NCBI RefSeq assembly: GCF_905475465.1
Contig: NC_062235.1
Span: 3,730,001 to 3,794,000 of the forward strand
From: Pieris napi
Taxonomy: Eukaryota; Arthropoda; Insecta; Lepidoptera; Pieridae
Length of the DNA stretch: 64,000 nucleotides
Reading direction: 5' to 3'
The notes beneath the pieces are model-generated. The model ran no database searches. It was not told the origin of the DNA and worked only from the letters and a program-made list of their open reading frames with translations. How positions within the stretch are numbered: the first letter of the stretch is position 1; every line of letters begins with the position of its first letter. This document shows, in pieces, positions 1-9,799 of the stretch. The position numbers and the translations under genes are program-made.

Positions 1-142
1 CGGATATTCGTGGGACCATGGGTCAGATGTTCTAATAGTGATGGAGTACCTTGAGGAGGGTTCACTCAACTACTACCTCAAGTTCCAAGGCGATAAATTG
101 CGGCTCTCGCATCTGCTCAAGTATTGCAAGGATATTGCTACT
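1..142 (+). CDS. hop: JAK-type tyrosine kinase, internal exon (5' end off window)
   Basis: This is the first of four exons that join in frame to the C-terminal 200 residues of a protein tyrosine kinase. It reads from base 2 and gives 47 residues ending in the N-lobe/hinge region (VMEYLEEGSLNYYL, then LLKYCKDIAT), the stretch just before the catalytic loop. The donor GTAAGT follows at 143, phase 0. JAK kinases transmit cytokine-receptor signals to STAT proteins at the cytoplasmic face of the membrane; insects usually have one, hopscotch. The JAK assignment rests on the WYAPES motif two exons later. The glycine loop, the catalytic lysine, the pseudokinase and the FERM/SH2 parts would lie upstream of the window. 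The symbol is inferred from family, not from an alignment. Confidence 0.8.
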
Positions 143-498
143 GTAAGTTTATTTATGAGTAATCGTTGTATAATCTGTAATTAGTATTTATATAATCTGT
201 GGAATTATTAAAAATTTAAAACGAGATTGTTAATATAAACAACAATTATTACTTATTGTTGTTTGAAGTTTTACAACCCTACGGCATTGTTTCTGTTAAA
301 AAAATAAGAAGTCTCCAATACCTTCTAAAACCAGAACAATATTTTAGGCCTGGGAAGATATTATACAAGCTCATTTATAGATTTTGTTATTATATTTATT
401 ATATTAAGCATTATTTCGATAACAGAGATGGTGCTAGTCATCATAAGCTACGACGTAAACTAAAAAAAAGAGTGTGTGTACTTATGTACTCGCGTTAG

Positions 499-734
499 AA
501 GTTATACTTTGGCGTAACTAGATAAAAATCTTTTCCAAAATTGTATCTTTCGCCTTATTCTACGTTTGTAGAAAAACGAAACTAACTCCTCTAACGCGCC
601 AAAAGTATAATGTCATAAAAACTAAAATAATGACTATAGCTAACTTCAGGGTGTCGGTTTTTTGTGACGGTGTGTGCGCGCATCGTTAACATTTACTCTC
701 ATTTTTCCCTAACGCGCCAAAAGAAGTATAACTT
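499..734. mobile_element. TIR element (MITE) in JAK intron 1, family AAGTTATACTT...TTGGCG
   Basis: The left end AAGTTATACTTTGGCG (499-514) is matched by the inverted right end CGCGCCAAAAGAAGTATAAC plus TT (about 713-734). There is no coding capacity. A second copy lies in opposite orientation at 12217-12485; the two share the ACCGACACCCTG / CAGGGTGTCGGT block and the CTACAAACGTAGAATAA block. No clear target duplication was found. Confidence 0.6.
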
Positions 735-802
735 AAAAAAAAATTATGAATAGTTTTATGATAGGTTTTGGGTGTATCAAAAGTTGGCATTTTCTGTTTT
801 AG

Positions 803-975
803 GGAATGGATCACGTGTCCGCAAAAAACGTAGTACATCGGGATTTAGCCACTCGAAATATTCTCGTTGTAAACAAATACCACGTCAAGATCTCTGATTT
901 TGGCCTTGCGAGGATTATTCCCAAGGAGGAGAGTGCTTATAGGATAAAGACTGAGCGATTATTGCCTATAAACTG
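803..975 (+). CDS. hop: JAK-type tyrosine kinase, catalytic-loop and activation-loop exon
   Basis: The acceptor TTCTGTTTTAG precedes 803 and the donor GTATGT starts at 976. In the 200-residue joined reading, HRD lies at 59-61, the catalytic-loop Asn at 66 (HRDLATRN) and DFG at 79-81. The activation loop reads KEESAYRIKTERLLPINW. HRDLATRN marks a tyrosine kinase. Vertebrate JAKs carry two adjacent tyrosines in the activation loop; here only one (residue 93) occupies the site and the preceding residue is Ala. All catalytic residues visible here are intact. The exon ends after two bases of a Trp codon that is completed by the next exon. Confidence 0.85.
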
Positions 976-1073
976 GTATGTATTTTATGACATTTTTTTA
1001 AAGTGATATATATTATAAGCAAACAAAAATTACTCTTTTGTCTCTTGCTGTCAAATTTTGCTTTAGGGAGCGT

Positions 1074-1329
1074 TCAAGTATTACGTAACGAATTTTGGGA
1101 GGGGAGGGTTCCTCTTGTAAAACGTTCCGATGCGGGGCGGGGATTAAATTACGCGTTATTGTTAATATTATTTTCAGTACTTTACACCACAAAATGGAAA
1201 CTTTTAGGTGTAGAGTCACTGGGTGGTCAAGAAACGTTTTACTATACTTGGGTACAGAAAAACGTTACGGCGCGTTACATGGGGGGAGGCGTTTAATAAT
1301 CTCCAAAAATTGCGTGACGTAATACTTCA
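1074..1329. mobile_element. TIR element in JAK intron 2
   Basis: The left end CAAGTATTACGTAACG (1075-1090) and the right end CGTGACGTAATACTTC (1313-1328) are inverted copies, followed inward by matching AATTTTTGGGAG-like sequence. The interior is GC-richer than the surrounding intron and repeats an AAAACGTT..CGCGTTA motif in inverted orientation. It is non-coding. Confidence 0.6.
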
Positions 1330-1419
1330 TAGAACTGTGTTTCCTATGTAATATAGTCAAGGGATAGGAGGAAAAACTAGCATTCAGTTGCCAGATTCTA
1401 ATAAAAAAAAATTTTATAG

Positions 1420-1569
1420 GTACGCGCCAGAGTCAGCCGTTGAGCCGTGGCACTTTTCAACGAAAAGTGACGTATGGTCATACGGAGTAACCGCGTGGGA
1501 GATCCTAACACGTGCACGTCTTGAGGTCCCCAAATTTGATGTGGAACGACCACGGGAGAGGGCGTCTTG
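1420..1569 (+). CDS. hop: JAK-type tyrosine kinase, APE-motif exon
   Basis: The acceptor TTTTATAG precedes 1420 and the donor GTATGT starts at 1570. Joined to the previous exon it gives INWYAPES, the form of the APE motif characteristic of JAK kinases; most other tyrosine kinases read KWMAPE or RWTAPE. DVWSYGVTAWEILTRA follows, with the conserved Asp of helix F. The segment after it (EVPKFDVERPRERAS) is where JAKs carry a family-specific insert between helices F and G. Both junction phases agree with the neighbouring exons, so the gene appears functional. Confidence 0.85.
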
Positions 1570-1670
1570 GTATGTAATATAAAAAAATATATATATTTGA
1601 CATATTAAAGTTCATGCTGAGCGTTGTCTCGGCTTTCAATATCACCCTTAGTGACCATTCCTTGACCTAA

Positions 1671-1992
1671 TCTAATATATAAAATTCTCGTGTCGCGGTG
1701 TTTGTGGTTAAACTCCTCCGAAACGGCTCGACCGATTCTCATGAAATTTTGTGTGCATATTGGCTATGTCTGAGAATAGGACAACATCTATTTTCATCCC
1801 TCTAAATGTTAAGGGTAGTCCACCCCTAATATATTTTTTATTTTATTTTAGATAAAAAAAATATTCTTTATTTTTTTATGATACAGCATTAAAAATACAT
1901 ACAACCCCTAATTTTCACCCCTCTACAATCAACCCCTATTTTTTTATTATAAATGATAAACATGGCAAAACGACGTTTGCCGAATCAGCTAG
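1671..1992 (+). mobile_element. Short Helitron (copy 1) in JAK intron 3
   Basis: It starts A|TCTAATATATAAAATTCTCGTG and ends CAGCTAG|T, the TC...CTAG termini and A/T target of Helitrons. It shares the CTCCGAAACGGCTCGACC and CTACTATCTATTTT-type blocks with 1993-2275, 16804-17614 and 30856-31218. It is non-autonomous, with no Rep/helicase coding. Confidence 0.8.
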
Positions 1993-2275
1993 TCTAATAT
2001 ATAAAATTCTCGTGTCACAATGTTCGTTCCCATACTCCTCCGAAACGGCCCGACCGATTCTTATGAAGTTTTTTATGAAAATTCAGTAAGTCTGAGAATC
2101 AGCTACTATCTATCTTATAAACCCTAAAGTGATGAGGGGTGTGCACCCCAAAAATGTTTTTAAAAATTTTTGACAATTTTTTTTGTTTCTATTTTTTTAT
2201 GATACAACATACAAAAATACATACAACCCTTAATTTTCACCCCTCTACGATCAACCCCTATTTTCTATTATAGCA
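1993..2275 (+). mobile_element. Short Helitron (copy 2), head-to-tail with copy 1, 3' end lost
   Basis: A second copy begins exactly at the T after the first copy's CTAG. It carries the same 5' end, the CTCCGAAACGGCCCGACCG block and the CCCCTCTACGATCAACCCCT block. The terminal hairpin and CTAG are missing; homology stops about 15 bases before the acceptor at 2291. Confidence 0.7.
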
Positions 2276-2291
2276 ATAAATCTTCTTGCAG

Positions 2292-2430
2292 TTTCCAAAT
2301 ACCGGATGGGTGCCCGTCAGAAATATTTCGTCACTTGATGAAGGATTGCTGGGCGCTGGATCCCAATATGAGACCAAAATTTATTGACCTCGTACATATG
2401 TGCAAGCGATTTATGGACGAATATAAATGA
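2292..2430 (+). CDS. hop: JAK-type tyrosine kinase, last coding exon
   Basis: The acceptor TCTTCTTGCAG precedes 2292. The exon codes for FQIPDGCPSEIFRHLMKDCW and then LDPNMRPKF, the helix G-H-I end of the kinase domain, including the CW...RP pair. The stop TGA is at 2428-2430, nine residues after the last recognisable helix, so the kinase domain is at the very C terminus, as in JAKs. The four exons total 602 coding bases read from base 2 (200 codons plus stop) with no internal stop. Confidence 0.85.
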
Positions 2431-3125
2431 AGGAACTAATTAGGCTTAGTTGGCTTGAAATCGCGGACAAATTCGCTTCTAGCGAACGATTATTGCGACG
2501 TAATTATGTACGTACATACGTACGTATTAAGGTATACGTAACTGTACGTGTCTATTATTAGACCATTGACAACATTCCTATAAAGCATATATTTGCTTTT
2601 GAGAATCGCTTTTATAACGTGCGCCAAGAAATACATTTGTCTCTTTTGCGCATCGATCGTGCTGTCTTGCTCTCGCATTAGTAAAGTTCACGACTGACGA
2701 TAACCTCGAATAGTAATACAATTTGTAATTTTCGCAATATTATATATAAGAAAAGTAACTAGAATGTTCTGCAATTATTGGGAACAAGGAATACATCGAA
2801 ATACATGCCTAATTGGCTTATTGCTCCGATTTTGTGATTTTATATTGAGGAAATTTATTTGATATAATTTTTTTATGTTGTTCTACCGACAAACTAAAAA
2901 TAGAGATATGGAAATTTAATTTTTTCTACAATAATTTATGAAATATTTTTTAATATGAAATCGAATTTTATGGAATGGTTGTATATTTGTTCCTCAATGT
3001 ATTGAAGTTGTAAATATTTTAACTGCAAATACCTCTTTACAATTATTAAGGATCATAGTTTTTAGGGGACCCCGCACATGATATTTTAAGTATTTTTAAT
3101 TGAATAAAAAAAATATCCGTATTCT
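2431..3125 (+). other. Probable 3' UTR of the JAK-like gene
   Basis: AT-rich noncoding sequence follows the stop codon. A canonical AATAAA lies at 3103-3108, the first convincing polyadenylation signal. 2506-2525 is a run of TACGTACA-like tetramers. The 3' limit is inferred. Confidence 0.45.
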
Positions 3126-3440
3126 TGACGCCTTCGGAAACGGAAAATGAAAAATATCTAGCCTATTTCAGTCATAAAAGTTTTCTTCTGGCTAAAACTT
3201 TCTTAACTTACAATTTTTTTTTCGTTCCTATGGTATTTGAAAGCTATCGAACATTTTACGTAGAGTGTATGTTTGTAGTTTTAACTTTAAAATTGCAATT
3301 CAATCCGCTCTTAATAGCTGTTTTCTTAATAAAAGAAACAAATGTGTCATAATCAAGTATTTTTGTAAAGAATGGTCAAGAATTAAAAAAAAAAGTTAAC
3401 AACCACCGTGGACTGTGCCATGATTTTTAGCCAATACTCA

Positions 3441-3681
3441 GGGTGAGATCTATAGTGCGCACTTAGACTTTGCTCAGACTTAACTACAACCATTCTTTAC
3501 TTTTTTAAAGGATAATAAAGAAGGTATTGCATGAAATGAAACATCAATTTCTGTCTTAGCTTGAGCTTAGCTTAATCTCACCGTTAAAATGTCTATCAAT
3601 ATACTAAATCATAGTTTAACCTTAGTGTTTTTCGTAAGTAAAGTCTGAGCAAAGTCCAAGTGCGCACTATTGATCTCACCC
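3441..3681. mobile_element. TIR element (MITE), GGGTGAGATC termini
   Basis: GGGTGAGATCTATAGTGCGC at the left matches, inverted, GCGCACTATTGATCTCACCC at the right, and the pairing extends about 45 bp inward through TTTGCTCAGACTTA. The left flank TCA and right flank TTA could be a mutated 3-bp target duplication, which would fit PIF/Harbinger. The interior is non-coding. Confidence 0.65.
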
Positions 3682-4258
3682 TTAATCTTACGGCAATGGT
3701 TCTAAAAGTGAAATGATAATAATTAAATGTTTTAACACGTAGCTTAAAGTATCATGTTTGCGGTGACCGTTGACTTTACTTGCCGATCAAAGGAAGTTTT
3801 AATAACATTTTAAGCAGTTTTTAGTTTTAAGAAAAATCTGAGGTTTAATTGCTAGTCTAATGTTAAGTGGTACCTAACGGAATTACGAAAATCATATAGC
3901 TTTTATGTAAATAGTTTCAATGTACGATGTAAGTTTTAAACCAAAGATAATTTTTATTGTTATTGATATTATAATTTAAATCGCAATTTTAAATCTAGAA
4001 TGATTTTATTTTACAGAATTCGTACAAATGTTTTTTTAATATGGAAAGTTATGAATTGAATGTGATAAGGTCGGTTATCGTAAGCTGGCGCGTTCACAGT
4101 ACTCACACTAATGCAATTTCACTATACAGTATGTTTAAAAATATGACTTTTTTGTCAAGCTATATATTTTATAGTCTACTCTGGTTTTAGTAAGGTTGGG
4201 TGGGTTGTAAATAAATAAAAATGTGTCAAATACATAAACTACAAAAACAAATATTATA

Positions 4259-4440
4259 ATACGAGGGTGGATCCAAAAGTTCTAAGCCCGACCAAGAACA
4301 TAAAAGAGTAGTTTGTGTAAAGAATTTTTCATTTTTCGACATAAGCTCCATCTAGCTCAACACACTTCATTTTTACTTCACTAACAATTCTTTCAATACT
4401 CCTCTTAGAAACCCCAGTCGCATCTGATGTCAAATTAAGA
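4259..4440 (-). mobile_element. mariner 3' end with transposase C-terminus (decayed)
   Basis: On the minus strand the last codons read KCVELDGAYVEK and stop (complement of about 4329-4370), the usual C-terminus of mariner/SETMAR-type transposases. The terminal sequence follows (GGTCGGGCTTAGAACTTTTG, then CACCCTCGT). Upstream the frame is broken by stops, so it is a 5'-truncated relic. Confidence 0.75.
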
Positions 4441-5175
4441 ATTAAATTTTTTCATTAAACTGTTTTTATTAAGATGCTTAAAATAATTAAAAACATTGTG
4501 CACCATTTCACGAGATTGTCCTGGTAATGTTTAGACGGAATATATTTCATAAGACATTTTTTTCAAAGTTTTCTAACCACCAACCAAATAAGTAAACAAT
4601 CACAGACAAAATAATAATGAGAAAAAAGATCAACATGTACATTGTACAGTAAAGATCAACATAAACAGTAGCAAAAGCAAAACAATAACTGTCTCTTTTA
4701 TACTCATAAGCTTGACCGAGCGCGAGAGAGACGGACAGTCTTTTCATGATGCATATTCAGTGTGACACTACGCCTCGCGCTTATTCACAGACACTACACA
4801 AGCACAAAGTGTAAATGTGTTGAAGCCGCCAGCTTTAGATAACATACCAATAGGGAGAGACTGATGTGGCGTGGTGCTATGCAATCGAATGGCCTTATTT
4901 TATATAGTTATAAATCAGTTTATATATCGTTTCAGTTTTAAAATGTTTAATTGAAGATACTTGTGATTGTAGGAGGAAATATCTGAGTACTAGATAGTCC
5001 CAGAGTAATGCTAAGCGGGAACTCTTTTTTGAGTTACTGCTTTATGTCAGTTTATTAAACTTATTACGTTCTCATACATTTGGGTCTTTTTATCGTGTTC
5101 TGTCTTACTTATGTGGAATATTTTTGTTCCTCTGATGTTCTCTGAAAATCTACAAGTTGCTATGTCAGCGGAATA
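4441..5175. other. Unassigned AT-rich spacer
   Basis: No exon or repeat end was recognised. 4700-4880 is relatively GC-richer, with CGAGCGCGAGAGAGACGG and CTACGCCTCGCGC, and could be a diverged repeat or regulatory DNA. Confidence 0.3.
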
Positions 5176-5436
5176 CTAATGTCGACGGCTCATTGGTCCC
5201 TGACTGCGAATCCAAGGGTCCCGGGTTCGATCCCCGGCTGAGCCAAAATCGATGTGATGAGCATTTGGTGTTGTGCTTAGATCTTGGGTGTTTAAATATG
5301 TATTTATATGTGTTAGGTCTATCTATGTATAATATGTATGTATATCCGTTGCCTAGTACCCATAACACAAGCTTCACCAGCTTAGCATGGGACTAGGTCA
5401 ATTGGTGTGAATTTTCCAATCATAAAAAAAAAATTA
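5176..5436 (+). mobile_element. tRNA-derived SINE (family C)
   Basis: It has a tRNA-like head with a pol III B box (GGTTCGATCCCCGGC at about 5223-5237), a tRNA-unrelated body and an A-rich tail at 5424-5433. The A box is weak, so this is a SINE and not a functional tRNA gene. Confidence 0.65.
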
Positions 5437-5904
5437 GTTCCAATTCTATATTCTAGGGTATGTTGTCCATTATTTATATTTGATAATAATAATATAATTT
5501 GATAATAAAAATAATATGGTCTATATTATTAGATAGATACCTACTGCATTTTCCGCTACATTCACAAGTTTATATTAAAACAATTCTTCATCAAATAATT
5601 GTTTTTTCTTCGTAACATTAAAATACGAATTTAAGCACTAATTTTTATATCGATGTCAATTATACAATATTAGTAACAAATTTTCTGTTAACTAAAATCA
5701 ATAATTATTTGGTAAAGCCCTCGAATTGATAGATGAGGAAAGTGGAAAATGTGAGCCACCAGTAGAAAGTTGTTCTGTCGTATTGTTTTTGAAAGGCATA
5801 ACTTATTTCTCTATTCCGTGGAATATATAAACATATATTGATGCTGTTTTTATTAGAAATTTATGAAATGTATGAATACTTATTGTGTGATATATGTATG
5901 TTAA

Positions 5905-6210
5905 CGTAAAATTGTAAACACCGTTAGATTGTAATCTATCTCGCGAGATTATAAACTGTCGAAAGATTGTGAACCTCAGCGTACTGCTTACAATTTAACG
6001 TATTATTATTCGGTAGATTGTACTACACTAACTTAGTTATCATTCAAACTTCTTTGGTCAATTACAGATTAATTTTACTTCCCAAGAATTTCATATAACT
6101 ACCGAATAATAATACGTTAATTTGTAAGCAGTTCGTTGAGGTTCACAATCTTTCGACAGTTTACAATCTCGCGAGATAGATTACAATCTAACGGTTTTTA
6201 CAATTTTACG
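5905..6210. mobile_element. Fold-back MITE with about 110-bp arms
   Basis: The left arm 5905 to about 6015 and right arm about 6100-6210 are inverted copies. They begin CGTAAAATTGTAAA and contain the shared palindromic block ATCTCGCGAGAT and the GAAAGATTGTGAACCTC block. The central spacer is about 85 bp. No target duplication is obvious at the edges chosen. Confidence 0.75.
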
Positions 6211-6762
6211 GTGACATGTATATGCTACAACGAATTAGCTGAATATCTAACATAGTTACCAAGGAATATTAGTTTGGCTCAAAGATTGTGATGTTTGCAT
6301 CACTTTCGGATAAAGATTCGGGTCTGACGCAATGTCTCGATAGTCTATAGTGCCACATAATTCGTTAAAAGTACTGCTTTTTGCAAGTGTTACTCACACG
6401 TAAGCTTAGCGCATATGACATAGTTGTGACACTCACTGTCAATTATATGTCAATTTATAGTTGCTAATGAATTTTAATCATTGTATAGTAGATAATACAA
6501 ATTATAGGAATACATTTAATATAGACGGCGTTTCGAGCAGTATAAAATATTTAATTGACTTTTTTATTATCAGAATTTATGTAAATATGTATTTATTTAA
6601 GGTTTCGTTTAAGCGTATTTTGTATTGCCCGAAATTATCTGACGTTTTTTTGCCATGAATTTATAAATATTAAATAGTTGGGAAGTATATTATTGCATTT
6701 TAATTCCAATTTAAATTACAGAATTCAGCAACAAAATATAAATAAATATGAATAAAAAAAAA

Positions 6763-7048
6763 CAGTGGCGCTACAACCTTTTTAGGTCTGGGCCTCAGAT
6801 TGCTGTATCTGTTTCATGATTATTTGTAAATCTAATAGAAATGTAGGTAATCAGCCTCCTGTGCCTGACACACGTCGTTGAATGTTTGGGTCTAAGGCAA
6901 GCCGGTTTCCTCACAATGTTTTCCTTCACCGTTCGAGCGGATGTTAAACGTGCACATAGACAGAAAGTCCATTGGTGCACAGCCGGGATCGAACCTACGA
7001 CCTCAGGAATGAGAGTCGCACGCTGAAGCCACTAAGCCAACACTGCTT
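6763..7048 (-). mobile_element. tRNA-derived SINE (family B, Metulj-like), near full length
   Basis: Read on the minus strand: AGCAGTGTTGGCTTAGTGGC (A box region), TAGGTTCGATCCCGGCTGTG (B box), the GCTCGAACGGTGAAGGAAAA body motif and a GCGCCACTG end next to an A/T-rich tail. It resembles the butterfly Metulj SINE as I recall it; the name is tentative. Confidence 0.75.
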
Positions 7049-7606
7049 ACACATTTGTTAGCATACTGTCTAATATTGGTTAAAAACCCAGTCACTAGCA
7101 CTAACTATCCTAACAGTACCATGCTGATGACAATACTATTTATAGTTATGATATATAGGACTCTTATTGAAACTTAAGAGGTTTGTACTATGGAATAGAA
7201 TGTACCTGATAGGTCTGTATACAATCTATATTCTATACTAACAACGTTACTGAGATAATTTGACGCTAGGGAGATGAATTACTAGTTGGAAACACAATCC
7301 TATTATGTTTTGATGCGTCCCTTAACTAGGATTGCTATACGTACTTCTATTATGTACTAAAGCTAAGAAACATTGTATTAAAGGAAGCCTAAAAAATATA
7401 CAATACTGGTGATATATTACAAATCTTACGATACCTATAATATACTGGGTCTTTTGTATTCATCATTCTTTTGTAAATATTGAAGACGAAGGAACAAATA
7501 TTCTGAATAAATATGTTAGGAATTTCCGATTCTCTCCTGTTATATATATACTATTGAACTAAACTTTGTTGATAAAACTGTATTCCTAGGCATAACAATA
7601 AATAGT
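7049..7606. other. Unassigned AT-rich spacer
   Basis: No gene, repeat terminus or RNA gene was recognised. Confidence 0.3.
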
Positions 7607-8049
7607 AAACTCCATAGTGTTGCCCAAATGCAAGACCAAGACGAGACTTAGGCCAGTCTTGGTATTGTCTTGCGTCAATACACCTGGTCTCGGTCTTGGT
7701 ATTGGTATTGCGCTCTCAGTCTTGGTCTTGGTCTTGATCTTGCAGCAAGAGTCTCGCAAGTCTCGCAAGACTTGCAAATACCTATTTGCCTATTGCTATT
7801 TGTGGGGGCTTGCGGGCTATCCTGGAGCATTCACCAATGTACAATGTTCATCAACCAATAATAGCAGGCAGGCTACAGGCATTGTGTTGAGATTAGCAGA
7901 TTTCATTGCAGTGTGCGTAGGTACATTTTTTAGGCAATTTGTCGTACTCGTGACTGGCGCGCTTTGCTACGTAGGTACTGTCGTTAAAGTATGTGTACCT
8001 AAGTAAGAAACGATGTAGGTACCTACTACAACAAAATTGTATTCCTTAG

Positions 8050-8085
8050 AAAAATAATCGTCGTACATACACGACGATTATTTTT
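8050..8085. repeat. Perfect 15-bp inverted repeat inside the hAT element
   Basis: AAAAATAATCGTCGT, a 6-base loop ACATAC, then ACGACGATTATTTTT. The sequence AAAATAATCGTCGTACAT recurs at about 56918-56936 without the second arm. Confidence 0.8.
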
Positions 8086-8304
8086 ATTTATTTATTAAAT
8101 CATCGCTGAAGACAATAGTCGCTACTAGAGTAGGTACGATAGAAGTTGATAAACCGACACTGCAATTCTCGATGATTTTAAAACAAAATGCGTAAAGCAA
8201 TATGACGTCGCTCATATTTGGAACTTTTCCACGTTTCAAGTTTGTTAAAATCACCCACTTCCAATTTTGCAGTGCAATGTCCTTTAAAAAGGTATAATAG
8301 GTAA

Positions 8305-8726
8305 TCTATATATATATAAAAATGAAACCCGTTTTCCGTTGTCACGACATAACATGAAAACAGTTTGACCGATTTGTCTAATTTTTTTTAATAATATACC
8401 TTGAAGTACGAAGATGGTTCTTACGGAGAAAAATTAAAATAAAATTGAGTGAATCAGTCTAAAAACAACACTTTTCTATATTCCCATACAAAATATTCGT
8501 AATAATACTTAAAAGTGAATTTGAACTTTAATACCATAGCATAAAGTTCAAGTGTTAGTGGAGGGGTTCCGGGAAGGTAAATTTTTATTTTTTGACATAA
8601 TGTATTTGTTGTCTTATCAATTTTCTTTTTTTATCTTACTAGCTAGACCGGTGTCCCGAATAGCAGAATAAGTATAAATATAAAGAATCGACTGTTAGGC
8701 GGTACGATGTTCGCCAGGCCAGCTAG
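8305..8726 (+). mobile_element. Short Helitron (second subfamily)
   Basis: It starts A|TCTATATATATAAAAATG and ends GGCCAGCTAG|T. The block CAGTTTGACCGATTTGTC near the 5' end is typical of insect non-autonomous Helitrons. No coding region. Confidence 0.75.
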
Positions 8727-9074
8727 TAATAATATAAACTAGGTATATTTTTATTACTTATAACAATTTTTATAAAATCTACCTATCCTTACGACTACAT
8801 TCTTCCTTGCGAGGACAACATAATCTATTTGCGTCCGTTCTGAGCACCCGGAAACTTATTTTATTCTTTAGAACATGGGCAGTGGCGGCGACCTTTGACA
8901 TGAAAGCGACGGCGGCAACACAAAGTCTAGAAGCGGACTAAATTTTTACCTATTTTGGTGGGGTTGTCGATGTTGGCATTAGCACAGAAAAATAAAATTA
9001 AGTAAACACAACGTTTATCCACTTTTTAATAACTAGGTATCCACGATAGAATATTTTTTCTACTAATTTCCTAA

Positions 9075-9799
9075 GGGTCGATTCGACCAAACTTCAATTT
9101 ATACACGAGTAACTATACCAAGAATAATCTATTCCATGATTTTAATCTCGAGTAAATCCATAGTCGTTTGTCCACGTAATCGATAGTATAATTGCGCTAG
9201 GAATAACAATACGCGAATAGCAAGAAAATGGTGAACGAAAATAAAACTCGGCAAATAAATGTTGTTCTACAACGGGACAGTGTAAGAGCATACATCATGT
9301 CAACTCGATTTTGCCGTATTATAGTGTGAAAAAGTAGCTTTTAACAGGTGTCAAACGACAACAAAAAGTTTTTATTTCTTGTTTGTTTGAGGCTTTCGTC
9401 TAAACAGGAACTTCTGTTGAGCCCAGTTTTTTTAGAGAATTTCATTCTAATATTATAGAAAATAAAAAATCTAAAAATAAATAAATAAATAATAAATTGT
9501 TTAAACGTTTCATTATACAATGCCAGCCTATTAATGTAGTGCGTTGCGTTGACTTGAAATTAAAACACAGAACACATATTTGTGAAATGACAGAAATCAG
9601 CTGATTGGACTGACTGACGCCATTAAATTATTCTAGGAATAGCTGTTATTCCGTGCGAAACGGCGGTATAGTTACAATTCCCGAATAAGCCCACTATTCT
9701 TAGAATTTGTAGTTGGTAAAACGTAAAATTTATTTACTCTCGATTAACTGACGATTTATTCTAAGATTAAGATTTACTCTTGTTTGGTCGAATCGACCC
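9075..9799. mobile_element. PIF/Harbinger-type MITE, TAA target duplication
   Basis: GGGTCGATTCGACCAAAC at the left matches, inverted, GTTTGGTCGAATCGACCC at the right. TAA flanks both sides (9072-9074, 9800-9802), the TWA target of PIF/Harbinger. 725 bp, no transposase frame seen. Internal to the hAT element. Confidence 0.8.

Noticed and set aside
7617..8006. 129-residue plus-strand frame rich in Leu/Val
   Set aside because: Its hydrophobic part is the translation of the GGTCTTG subterminal repeats of the hAT element.
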